47,080 nucleotides of DNA, from assembly GCA_001942045.1 (NCBI GenBank), contig MSTD01000027.1, positions 1 to 47,080 of the forward strand, written 5' to 3'. This document shows, in pieces, positions 7,959-14,333 of the stretch (position 1 is the stretch's first letter; every line of letters starts with the position of its first letter). The notes under the pieces were generated by a model. It had not been told where the DNA came from. It saw nothing but the letters and a program-made list of their open reading frames with translations, and did not search any database. Source of the DNA: Mycolicibacterium porcinum. Lineage in GTDB: Bacteria; Actinomycetota; Actinomycetes; Mycobacteriales; Mycobacteriaceae. Both the position numbers and the translations under genes were made by a program.

Positions 7959-9233
7959 ATGAGCGCTGAGCTGATCGTCCTGGTGCTGTTGATAGCAACG
8001 GCACTGGCTTTTGACTTCACAAATGGCTTTCACGACACCGGCAACGCCATGGCCACCTCGATCGCCACTCGCGCTCTCAAGCCGAAGACGGCTGTGCTGC
8101 TGGCCGGGGTGCTGAACCTGGTCGGTGCGTTCCTGTCGGTCGAGGTCGCCATCACCGTCACGAGCTCGGTGCTGAAGATCCAGGACTCCAAGACCGGATC
8201 CCTGATCCCCTCGATCGACGCCTCGACCGGGCTGACGATCATCTTCGCCGGCCTGATCGGCGGCATCCTGTGGAACCTCCTCACCTGGTTGTTCGGCATC
8301 CCGTCGAGCTCATCGCACGCACTGTTCGGCGGCTTGATCGGCGCCGGCCTCGCCGCGATCGGTCTGGCCGGGGTCAACTGGGCCGGCGTCACCCAGAAGG
8401 TGCTGATCCCGGCGGTGGCCGCCCCGGTGATCGCCTGCCTGGTGGCCGGCTGCGGCACCTGGCTCGTCTACCGCATCACCCGCAACGTCGCGCAGAAGCG
8501 CCGCGAGGCCGGGTTCCGCTGGGGACAGATCGCCACCGCCTCGCTGGTCGCGCTCTCGCACGGAACCAACGACGCGCAGAAGACCATGGGCGTCATCGCG
8601 CTCGCGCTCATCACCACCGGCCACCTCAGCGGTGACGTCAAGAACGACGGACTGCCGTTCTGGATCATCGCCTCCTGCGCACTGGCCATCGGCCTCGGCA
8701 CCTACATCGGCGGCTGGCGGGTCATCCGCACCCTGGGCAAGGGCCTCGTCGAGATCGAATCCCCGCAGGGCCTGGCCGCCGAGGCGTCGTCGGCCGCGAT
8801 CATCCTCAGCTCCAGCGCCGCCGGCATGGCCCTGTCGACCACTCACGTGGCGACCGGTTCGATCCTGGGCAGCGGCGTTGGCAAGCCCGGTGCCGAGGTG
8901 CGCTGGGCGGTCGCCGGACGTATGGCGGTGGCCTGGTTGGTGACGCTTCCCGCTGCCGGCATCGTTGGCGCGCTGGCCTTCTGGCTGTCCCACGGGGTCG
9001 AGTCGCTGACCTCCTCGGCGCTCGCCGGTGACGGGCTGATCTTCCTGGTCCTGGTCGCCCTGTCCGGATACATGTGGTGGCGCGCGCAGCAGCAGAAGGT
9101 CGACCACAGCAACGTCAACGCCGATTGGGACCACTCCACCAACTCGGTGGTGCCCGCCGACGTGCGTGAGGCAGCCAAGCCGACCGCACCGAGCGCTGAG
9201 AAGAAGCCCGGCGCCGACAAAGCCAGCGTCTGA
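7959..9233 (+). CDS. pitA: Low-affinity inorganic phosphate transporter (PiT family)
   Basis: A 424-residue multi-pass membrane protein of the PiT family, importing metal-phosphate with protons. The two inverted-repeat signature motifs are intact: FDFTNGFHDTGNAMA at 18-32 and ALSHGTNDAQKTMG at 198-211. The GIPSSSSHAL loop sits at 113-122, with its second-half equivalent STTHVATGSI later. About ten helices are visible, and the last 60 residues are a charged cytoplasmic tail. The ATG at 7959 gives a length close to M. tuberculosis PitA (about 417); an in-frame GTG at 7869 would add 30 unsupported residues. A short membrane protein and a DUF3349 protein follow at close spacing, so the three form an operon. 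In M. tuberculosis this block is on the same strand as menE; here it is inverted. Confidence 0.93.
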   Translation: MSAELIVLVLLIATALAFDFTNGFHDTGNAMATSIATRALKPKTAVLLAGVLNLVGAFLSVEVAITVTSSVLKIQDSKTGSLIPSIDASTGLTIIFAGLIGGILWNLLTWLFGIPSSSSHALFGGLIGAGLAAIGLAGVNWAGVTQKVLIPAVAAPVIACLVAGCGTWLVYRITRNVAQKRREAGFRWGQIATASLVALSHGTNDAQKTMGVIALALITTGHLSGDVKNDGLPFWIIASCALAIGLGTYIGGWRVIRTLGKGLVEIESPQGLAAEASSAAIILSSSAAGMALSTTHVATGSILGSGVGKPGAEVRWAVAGRMAVAWLVTLPAAGIVGALAFWLSHGVESLTSSALAGDGLIFLVLVALSGYMWWRAQQQKVDHSNVNADWDHSTNSVVPADVREAAKPTAPSAEKKPGADKASV

Positions 9234-9269
9234 TCGCCTGAGACCACACAGCGGACACAAGGAATCGCA

Positions 9270-9554
9270 ATGACTTATCTGGAAGCCATTTTCAAGGTGC
9301 TCGTGGTCGGGCTGATCCTCGGCGCCGGTCTGCCCGCGGTGTTCGCCGCGGGGCTCGTGGCCTACTCCAACGGTGCCGGCGGCGCGAACGCCGACGGCAC
9401 CACCCATGCCCCCAACCCCGCGTTGAAGTTCCTCGGCATGGCGTTGTTCTTCTTGGTCGGCTTCGTGATCCTCGTTGCCATCGCGTGGATTACGCGGACC
9501 ACGATCATCCACCACACCGGCGTCGACCTCTTCCCGTTCCTGCCCAAGAAGTGA
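9270..9554 (+). CDS. Small two-helix membrane protein (Rv0544c-like)
   Basis: A 94-residue protein with two clear membrane helices (about 8-33 and 52-74) joined by a small Gly/Ala/Asn-rich loop, with a basic KK end. AAGGA lies 6 nt before the ATG. It sits 36 nt after pitA and 10 nt before the DUF3349 gene, so it is the middle gene of a three-gene operon. The same neighbourhood (pitA, small membrane protein, DUF3349) is conserved in M. tuberculosis (Rv0545c-Rv0543c, from memory), suggesting a function tied to phosphate transport, but none is known. Confidence 0.8.
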   Translation: MTYLEAIFKVLVVGLILGAGLPAVFAAGLVAYSNGAGGANADGTTHAPNPALKFLGMALFFLVGFVILVAIAWITRTTIIHHTGVDLFPFLPKK

Positions 9555-9564
9555 GCTGAGCATC

Positions 9565-9873
9565 GTGACCGAGACGACGAGCTTCCTGGACAACGTCCTG
9601 AACTGGCTGCGTGCGGGCTACCCCGAGGGCGTGCCGCACACCGACCAGTTCGCCCTGCTGGCCCTGCTGACGCGGTCGCTGTCCGAGGACGAGGTGGTTC
9701 AGGCCACCCACGACATCCTGCGGTCCAGCACCGGCGACAGCCCCGTCACCGATGACGAGATCCGCCTGGCGGTGCGCAATGTCATCGACAAAGACCCGAA
9801 TCCCGAAGAGATCAACCAGGTCGCCGCACGGCTGGCCTCGGTGGGCTGGCCGCTGTCGACACCGGCGCGCTGA
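9565..9873 (+). CDS. DUF3349 protein, copy in the pitA operon
   Basis: A 102-residue helical protein from the GTG at 9565 (start VTETTSFLDNVLNWLRAGYP). Family hallmarks RAGYPEGVP, ALLALLTRSLSEDEV, DDEIRLAVRNVIDKDPNPEE and LASVGWPL are all present. It appears to be the Rv0543c counterpart by sequence style and by its place after the small membrane protein. The other copy (7334-7693, minus strand) shares the YPEGVP and LLALLTR core but differs in the middle and has an acidic tail. No catalytic motif is visible; the family function is unknown. Confidence 0.85.
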   Translation: MTETTSFLDNVLNWLRAGYPEGVPHTDQFALLALLTRSLSEDEVVQATHDILRSSTGDSPVTDDEIRLAVRNVIDKDPNPEEINQVAARLASVGWPLSTPAR

Positions 9874-9881
9874 GCCCGGCT

Positions 9882-9942
9882 GTTGACTTTGAACCCACGC
9901 ACACCGCTACTCGCACAAGTGCAGCGTCGGTTCTAAGTCAAC
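9882..9942. terminator. Long-loop inverted repeat between convergent genes
   Basis: GTTGACTTTGAACC (9882-9895) pairs with GGTTCTAAGTCAAC (9929-9942) with one mismatch, enclosing 33 nt. It lies between the DUF3349 stop and the end of the convergent glyoxalase-like gene and overlaps that gene's stop codon, so a bidirectional terminator or a short repeated element is plausible. Confidence 0.5.
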
Positions 9943-10318
9943 GCGTGTCTCGGCGCAGGGGATGCGTGTCGGGAACTTGTACGAAGATCAGGGTGATGCC
10001 GTCGGGGTCGGCCACGTGCATCTCGTGCAGGCCCCACGGCTCCTCGGCCGCAGCCCGGGCGATGGCCACCCCGCGACCTTCCAGTTCGGCCTGGGTGGCG
10101 TAGACGTCGCGCACCTGCAGCCACACCGCGCCCGGGAACACTCCGGGCTCGGTCGGACTGTGGTGTCCGGCCAGCTCGATGAGTGACTGTCCGGCGTAAA
10201 AGACTGTGCCGGCACCGTATTCGCGGGCGATGGCCAGACCGATCCCGTCACGGTAGAACTCGACCGACTTGGGGTAGTCGACCGGCCGGATCAGCATCCG
10301 GCTGGCCAGGATTTCCAT
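9938..10318 (-). CDS. VOC/glyoxalase-superfamily protein (Rv0546c-like)
   Basis: A 126-residue single-unit vicinal-oxygen-chelate fold protein. The first beta-alpha-beta unit (about 4-55, RPVDYPKSVEFYRDGIGLAI) and the second (about 65-118, ending ADPDGITLIFVQ) are complete. Candidate metal ligands are Glu48, His96 and the terminal-strand region. It is the size expected for an antibiotic-resistance or glyoxalase-like dimeric VOC protein. AAGGGA precedes the ATG. It is 45 nt downstream of the SDR gene on the same strand, separated by a GC-rich hairpin. The substrate is unknown; M. tuberculosis carries a similar gene at the same place. Confidence 0.83.
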   Translation of the reverse strand: MEILASRMLIRPVDYPKSVEFYRDGIGLAIAREYGAGTVFYAGQSLIELAGHHSPTEPGVFPGAVWLQVRDVYATQAELEGRGVAIARAAAEEPWGLHEMHVADPDGITLIFVQVPDTHPLRRDTR

Positions 10319-10333
10319 GTCCCTTGTCTACCA

Positions 10334-10354
10334 CCGCGGCCCGATCGGCCGCGG
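10334..10354 (-). terminator. GC-rich hairpin between SDR and VOC genes
   Basis: CCGCGGCC - CGATC - GGCCGCGG forms a perfect 8-bp stem with a 5-nt loop just after the SDR stop codon. There is no T-tract, as is usual in mycobacteria. It could attenuate readthrough into the VOC gene. Confidence 0.4.
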
Positions 10355-10363
10355 GACGACACG

Positions 10364-11233
10364 TCAGGCCGGCTGGACCCGTTGCCGTTTCATCACGGCG
10401 TCGACCAGTCCGGGGGCGACGGTGTTGAGCGCCTTGGCAGTCACGGCCATGCGTGGGGCGATCTGCACCGGGCGGGTGCGCGCCGCGGTCAGCATCCAGT
10501 CGGCGGCCTCGGCGGCCGACAGTCCGGGTAGCCCGTCGTAGGCCCGGGTGGGTGCGATCATCGGGGTCTTCACCAGCGGGTAGTAGAGCGTGGTGGAATG
10601 CACGCCGTCGGATGCCCATTCGGTTTCGATGACTCGGCTGACCGCGGCCAGGGCGGCCTTGGACGCGTTGTAAACCGCGAACAGCGGGGCGGATTCGTTC
10701 ATCACGCCCCAGGTGGCGACGTTGATGATGTGCCCGTCACCGCGGTCGCGCATGCCCGGAGCGAGTCCGCGGATGAGCCGCAGCGGCGAGTAGTAGTTCA
10801 GCGTCATGGTGCGCTCGACGTCGTGCCACCGGTCCAGCGATTCGGCCAACGGACGCCGGATCGACCGGCCCGCGTTGTTGATCAGGATGTCGACTCCGCC
10901 GAGGTCGCGTTCGACGGTGGCGACGAGTTCGTCGATGGCATCGAGGTCGGTCAGGTCCACGGCGTGGGCGCGGGCGTCGCCGCCCTTGGCGGTGATCCGG
11001 CCGACCAGATCGTCGAGCAGTTCCTGGCGGCGCGCCACCGCGACGACGGTGGCACCCTTCGCGGCGAACTTCTCCGCGGCCGCCTCGCCGATGCCCGACG
11101 AAGCTCCGGTCAGCAGGATTCGTTTGCCGGCGACGTCGACGTCGGCACGGGCCTGCAGCCGTTCGGTCAGCGGCGGACGCATGCTGGTCAGCAACAGCTG
11201 CTCGGACAGCCGGCGCAGCGGGCTCTTGCTCAT
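10364..11233 (-). CDS. Short-chain dehydrogenase/reductase (Rv0547c-like)
   Basis: A 289-residue classical SDR. The Rossmann nucleotide motif LLTGASSGIGEAA is at about 39-51, NNAG at about 118-121, and the catalytic YNASK at about 187-191 (Tyr and Lys), with the upstream Ser position replaced or shifted in VATWGVMNESAP. A 30-residue N-terminal extension precedes the domain. Arg residues after the second strand (VARRQE) suggest NADP(H). The gene is predicted leaderless: TAAACT lies 6 nt before the ATG. It sits between the VOC gene and menB as in M. tuberculosis; its substrate is unknown and a role in quinone synthesis is not established. Confidence 0.87.
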   Translation of the reverse strand: MSKSPLRRLSEQLLLTSMRPPLTERLQARADVDVAGKRILLTGASSGIGEAAAEKFAAKGATVVAVARRQELLDDLVGRITAKGGDARAHAVDLTDLDAIDELVATVERDLGGVDILINNAGRSIRRPLAESLDRWHDVERTMTLNYYSPLRLIRGLAPGMRDRGDGHIINVATWGVMNESAPLFAVYNASKAALAAVSRVIETEWASDGVHSTTLYYPLVKTPMIAPTRAYDGLPGLSAAEAADWMLTAARTRPVQIAPRMAVTAKALNTVAPGLVDAVMKRQRVQPA

Positions 11234-11239
11234 GCGCCG

Positions 11240-11245
11240 AGTTTA
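11240..11245 (-). promoter_or_regulatory. -10 element, SDR gene (TAAACT)
   Basis: TANNNT with a 6-nt spacer to the ATG at 11233 predicts a leaderless transcript. Confidence 0.5.
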
Positions 11246-11264
11246 GGTCGCCTACCTTTCCGCG

Positions 11265-11321
11265 ATGACTTGTGGGCCTCTCCCCAGTCGGTATGGGTAT
11301 GACCATCACGGGCAAGCTTGA
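11265..11321 (+). CDS. Possible leaderless 18-codon ORF before the PPOX gene
   Basis: TACCTT at 11253-11258 is followed after 6 nt by ATG 11265, the geometry of a leaderless start. The ORF encodes 18 residues (MTCGPLPSRYGYDHHGQA) and ends with TGA at 11321, inside the downstream PPOX coding region and in a different frame. The PPOX start itself has no clear ribosome-binding site. The ORF may be a leader peptide, or simply a by-product of the transcript start. Confidence 0.3.
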   Translation: MTCGPLPSRYGYDHHGQA

Positions 11322-11793
11322 CCAGCGCTTCAGCGAGGCGACCGAAGCGACGAGTTGGGATTCCGCCGCGGCCGCACTCACCGCTGCCGGGCTGTACTGG
11401 CTCACGACCGTGCGCGGTGACGGGCGCCCGCACGTCACACCGTTGGCCGGGTTGTGGATCGATGAGGCGTTCGTGTTCTGCACCGGGGCAGGCGAGCAGA
11501 AGGCGCGCAATCTGAGGGCCGGCACGGCTGTCGCCGTCACCACCGGTACGAACACCTGGAACGCCGGCCTGGACATCGTCGTCGAGGGCACGGCGGCACG
11601 GGTGACCGGACGTGATCGGCTGAAAGTGCTCGTCGAGGCGTACCGGGCGAAGTACGGCGACGACTGGTATTTCGATTGCGACGACGAGGTTTTCGACCCG
11701 AAGGGGCAGGCCGCGATCGTCTACCGGGTCATCCCGGCCAAGGTGCTCGCGTTCGCGAAGTCGCCGCATGGCCAGACCACTTTCCGCTTCTAA
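11293..11793 (+). CDS. PPOX-class flavin/F420-binding split-barrel protein
   Basis: About 166 residues from ATG 11293 (ATG 11299 is equally possible). A single split-barrel domain contains YWLTTVRGDGRPHVTPLAG, the ligand-facing strand AFVFCTGAGEQKARNLR and DIVVEGTAARVTGRDR, then a C-terminal KVLAFAKSPHGQTTFRF. These are hallmarks of the pyridoxamine-phosphate-oxidase-like superfamily, in which many mycobacterial members use F420 or heme rather than FMN; the cofactor cannot be decided here. It is divergent from the SDR gene and convergent with menB, with a strong shared hairpin after its stop. The substrate is unknown. Confidence 0.82.
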   Translation: MGMTITGKLDQRFSEATEATSWDSAAAALTAAGLYWLTTVRGDGRPHVTPLAGLWIDEAFVFCTGAGEQKARNLRAGTAVAVTTGTNTWNAGLDIVVEGTAARVTGRDRLKVLVEAYRAKYGDDWYFDCDDEVFDPKGQAAIVYRVIPAKVLAFAKSPHGQTTFRF

Positions 11794-11798
11794 CCCGC

Positions 11799-11847
11799 GA
11801 TTTGGGTGCGTTCAGCGGCGCCGACCGCCGCCAAACGCACCGAAATC
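11799..11847. terminator. Bidirectional hairpin terminator between PPOX and menB
   Basis: 22-nt arms (11799-11820 and 11826-11847) pair with three mismatches around a 5-nt loop; the outer part is GATTTGGGTGCGTT against AACGCACCGAAATC. It begins 5 nt after the PPOX stop and ends 2 nt before the menB stop, so it fits exactly between two convergent genes. Confidence 0.7.
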
Positions 11848-11849
11848 AC

Positions 11850-12767
11850 TCAGAAGTAGCGCGGGAAAGCGCTCCAGTCCGGGTCGCGCTTCTCCAGGAA
11901 CGCGTCTCGGCCCTCGACGGCCTCGTCGGTCATGTAGGCCAGCCGGGTGGCCTCGCCGGCGAATACCTGCTGACCCACCAGGCCGTCGTCGATCAGGTTG
12001 AACGAGAACTTGAGCATCCGGATCGCCTGGGGCGACTTGCCGTTGATCTCGGCGGCCCACTGCAAGCCGACGGACTCCAGCTCGGCGTGGTCGACGACCT
12101 CGTTCACCGCGCCCATCTGATACATGGTCTCGGCGTCGTACGCGCGGCCGAGGAAGAAGATCTCGCGGGCGAACTTCTGCCCGGTCTGGCGGGCCAGGTA
12201 CGCGCTGCCGAATCCGCCGTCGAAGCTGCCCACGTCGGCGTCGGTCTGCTTGAACTTGGCGTGCTGACGGCTGGCCAGGGTCAGGTCGCAGGTGACGTGC
12301 AGGCTGTGTCCGCCGCCGGCCGCCCAACCGTTGACCAGACAGATCACCACTTTGGGCATGAAGCGGATGAGCCGCTGTACCTCGAGGATGTGCAGCCGTC
12401 CGGCCCGCGCGGGATCGACGGTCTCGGCGGTTTCGCCTGCGGCGTACTGGTAGCCGGAGCGGCCGCGGATGCGCTGGTCCCCACCGGAGCAGAAGGCCCA
12501 GCCGCCGTCCTTCGCCGACGGGCCGTTGCCGGTCAGCAGGACCACGCCGACGTCGGGGGACATCCGGGCGTGGTCGAGCACGCGGTACAGCTCATCGACG
12601 GTGTGCGGCCGGAAGGCGTTGCGCACCTCGGGCCGGTCGAACGCGATCCGGACCGTGGGCTGCCGAGCGCCGTCGGCGACGTGGCGGTGGTAGGTGATGT
12701 CGGTCAGATCGTCGAAGCCGGGCACCGGCTCCCAGACTGTCGGGTCGAACGGGTTGTCTGCACTCAC
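11850..12767 (-). CDS. menB: 1,4-Dihydroxy-2-naphthoyl-CoA synthase (MenB)
   Basis: A 305-residue crotonase-fold enzyme that cyclises o-succinylbenzoyl-CoA to 1,4-dihydroxy-2-naphthoyl-CoA. Recognisable parts are FDRPEVRNAFRPHTVDEL, the oxyanion-hole and acyl-CoA region AFCSGGDQRIRG, the MenB-specific loop SGYQYA, LVNGWAAGGGHSLHVTCDL and the active-site TDADVGSFDGGFGSAY with its conserved Asp. The length is near that of the M. tuberculosis enzyme (about 314). It starts with GTG, and TACAGT 7 nt upstream predicts a leaderless transcript. It acts between MenE and the later thioesterase, MenA and MenG steps; menE and menG are in this window. Confidence 0.95.
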   Translation of the reverse strand: MSADNPFDPTVWEPVPGFDDLTDITYHRHVADGARQPTVRIAFDRPEVRNAFRPHTVDELYRVLDHARMSPDVGVVLLTGNGPSAKDGGWAFCSGGDQRIRGRSGYQYAAGETAETVDPARAGRLHILEVQRLIRFMPKVVICLVNGWAAGGGHSLHVTCDLTLASRQHAKFKQTDADVGSFDGGFGSAYLARQTGQKFAREIFFLGRAYDAETMYQMGAVNEVVDHAELESVGLQWAAEINGKSPQAIRMLKFSFNLIDDGLVGQQVFAGEATRLAYMTDEAVEGRDAFLEKRDPDWSAFPRYF

Positions 12768-12774
12768 GTGCTCG

Positions 12775-12780
12775 ACTGTA
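12775..12780 (-). promoter_or_regulatory. -10 element, menB (TACAGT)
   Basis: TANNNT with a 7-nt spacer to the GTG at 12767 predicts a leaderless transcript. Confidence 0.55.
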
Positions 12781-12808
12781 GAGCGAGTGCGACTCGAGGT
12801 TTCACAGG

Positions 12809-12857
12809 TACCGTCGCCGGGTACGAAACCCGGCGCGATGATGCGTACCGCGCATCA
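12809..12857 (+). promoter_or_regulatory. Promoter and two-hairpin leader of the small lipoprotein gene
   Basis: TACCGT (12809-12814) is a candidate -10. It is followed by two perfect hairpins: CGCCGGGT/ACCCGGCG (12815-12835, 5-nt loop) and TGATGCG/CGCATCA (12839-12857, 5-nt loop). The ribosome-binding site of the lipoprotein gene follows at about 12865. Confidence 0.35.
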
Positions 12858-12877
12858 CCAGGACAGAGGGGACCACG

Positions 12878-13156
12878 ATGAAGCGGTCAGTGAGTGTGTT
12901 GATGTCGGGATTGGCGACGGGCCTGGTGCTCGTCGGATGCTCACCCGCGATCACCGGTGGCGACACCAAGTGCAAGGACTTCATCGGGCAGGACGAGAAG
13001 ACGCAGAACGAGGCCGTGGGCAAGATGCTCAAGGATGAAAAAGGCACCGACGCGGCGCAGCTGGAGATCACCGGAACCCGGTTGGCGGTGCAGACCTTCT
13101 GCCAGACGGTCGGCAAGCAGGACTCCAAGATCAAGGAGGCCCCGCACCTGAGCTGA
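12878..13156 (+). CDS. Small lipoprotein
   Basis: A 92-residue protein with a lipoprotein signal (lipobox LVGC, lipidated Cys21) and a short hydrophilic domain containing cysteines near 32 and 75, which could form a disulfide. AGAGGGGA precedes the ATG at good spacing. The opening of the mature part (CKDFIGQDEKTQNEAVGKML) resembles the small acid-stress HdeA-like or LppA-type mycobacterial lipoproteins, but I do not recognise the family with confidence. It is divergent from menB and convergent with the Ddn-like gene. Confidence 0.75.
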   Translation: MKRSVSVLMSGLATGLVLVGCSPAITGGDTKCKDFIGQDEKTQNEAVGKMLKDEKGTDAAQLEITGTRLAVQTFCQTVGKQDSKIKEAPHLS

Positions 13157-13162
13157 GCGTGG

Positions 13163-13612
13163 CTAGATCGGGTCCAGCCGGAACACCGGGCAGCGTCCGG
13201 CCAGGGCCTCGAATTCGTCGGGATTGGGCCCGGTCACCAGTCCGGCGTTGCGCATGAAACCCACGCCGGTCGGCACCAGGACCGGGAACTGACGCAGCAG
13301 CGGCCGGGCCTCCTCGACGGGGATCTCCACGACGCGTACCCGCTGGTCCTTGCGGCCCTGGTGCACGGTGGCTTCACCGGCGGCGCGGGCGTTGGCCGCC
13401 CAGTCGCCTTTCGGTAGCCCGCCGACGATGTAGCGGTGGCCGTCGATAGTCATCGGGGTGACCGGCGTGGAGCGGGGTTTCCCGGTCTTGCGGCCGGTCA
13501 CCGTGAGCACCACGGGTCCCTTATCGCCGCCGACGCCGAGCTTGTTCAGCCCGATCATCACCTTGTTGACGTATTTCAGCCACCACGGTGGCCGGATGCG
13601 GTCGTCAGCCAT
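13163..13612 (-). CDS. F420-type nitroreductase/quinone reductase family protein (Ddn-like)
   Basis: A 149-residue split-barrel protein of the deazaflavin-dependent (Ddn/DUF385) family. Hallmarks are the N-terminal PPWWLKYVNKVMIGLNKLG, VVLTVTGRKTGKPRSTPVTP (the phosphate-contacting strand and loop of F420 binding, about 36-52), YIVGGLPKGDWAANARAAGEA and the C-terminal RCPVFRLDPI. Members reduce quinones or nitro compounds with F420H2. Predicted leaderless: TAGGGT ends 6 nt before the ATG, and GGAG in between could also serve as a ribosome-binding site. The stop codon of the upstream HAD gene forms the first bases of that -10. Menaquinone as substrate is possible but not shown. Confidence 0.85.
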   Translation of the reverse strand: MADDRIRPPWWLKYVNKVMIGLNKLGVGGDKGPVVLTVTGRKTGKPRSTPVTPMTIDGHRYIVGGLPKGDWAANARAAGEATVHQGRKDQRVRVVEIPVEEARPLLRQFPVLVPTGVGFMRNAGLVTGPNPDEFEALAGRCPVFRLDPI

Positions 13613-13618
13613 GACTCC

Positions 13619-13624
13619 ACCCTA
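13619..13624 (-). promoter_or_regulatory. -10 element, Ddn-like gene (TAGGGT)
   Basis: TANNNT with a 6-nt spacer to the ATG at 13612. Its TAG is also the stop codon of the upstream HAD gene (13622-13624). Confidence 0.45.
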
Positions 13625-14311
13625 GGCGCGGATACCCACGCTGTGCAGGGCCGCGATGAGTCCGGCGGGGCGCTCGGTGGTGGGCAGCGGGTCGACCAAT
13701 GCGAACTGGCAGCCCACCGCGCGAGCTCCGCCGTCGGCCTCCTCGCTGTCACCGACCATCAGCGCGTCCGCAGCGGCCACCCCGAGGCGGTCCAGCGCCG
13801 CGGTGAAGATCGCCGGGTCGGGTTTGATCGCACCGACTTCGAAGGACAGCACGAACGCGTCGACGTGCTCGGCGGCGCCGATCGCGGCGAACGCCGGCCG
13901 CACGTCGAAGGCGATGTTGGAGACGACGGCCGTCCGGATGCCTTGTGCTTTCAGGTTTTTGAACACGCGCGCGGTGTCGGGGTAGGCGGTCCAGCTGGCC
14001 GGGTCGATCACCCGGTTGTACAGCGATTCCGCGTGGTGGTCGGCCAGCCCGGATTCCCGCAGCACATGCAGGTAGGCCTCGCGATGCAGGTGCGGCGCCA
14101 GGTCGCGGTTGGCCCAGGCCCGGTACTGCTCGTCGGTCATCGCCACCGAGCGGCCGGTGGGGGCGGTCAGTCGGCGCATCAACTCGGTCTGGACGTGGCC
14201 GTCGACTTCCTGTTCGTCGACGGACATCCCGGCGAACCAGCTGTCCTGTTCCTCGAGGCGAAACAGGGTCCCGGAGTAGTCGAACAATACGGCCGCCACC
14301 ATGCCTGCCAT
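13622..14311 (-). CDS. HAD-superfamily hydrolase
   Basis: About 229 residues. The HAD motifs are in order: motif I FDYSGTLF (nucleophile Asp near residue 10; the usual second Asp is replaced by Ser), motif II VVSNIAFD near 105, motif III Lys in GAIKPDPAIF near 140 and motif IV MVGDSEEADGG near 170. A helical cap lies at about 18-90. The Asp-X-Asp to Asp-X-Ser change is like dehalogenase-type or non-phosphatase HADs, so phosphatase activity is uncertain. The start could be ATG 14311, ATG 14302 or GTG 14299. TAGCGT lies 9 nt before 14311. It is 22 nt downstream of the sigma gene on the same strand. Confidence 0.83.
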   Translation of the reverse strand: MAGMVAAVLFDYSGTLFRLEEQDSWFAGMSVDEQEVDGHVQTELMRRLTAPTGRSVAMTDEQYRAWANRDLAPHLHREAYLHVLRESGLADHHAESLYNRVIDPASWTAYPDTARVFKNLKAQGIRTAVVSNIAFDVRPAFAAIGAAEHVDAFVLSFEVGAIKPDPAIFTAALDRLGVAAADALMVGDSEEADGGARAVGCQFALVDPLPTTERPAGLIAALHSVGIRA

Positions 14312-14333
14312 GGTGCCATGACGCTAGTCGGTA

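Noticed and set aside
8310..9593. A 427-codon minus-strand frame opposite pitA
   Set aside because: It is an antisense shadow of pitA and the small membrane protein, with low-complexity composition and no recognisable motif.
13163..13612. Naming the Ddn-like protein as the nitroimidazole prodrug activator
   Set aside because: Mycobacteria have many paralogues of this family; the residues seen support the family but not the specific Ddn orthologue.
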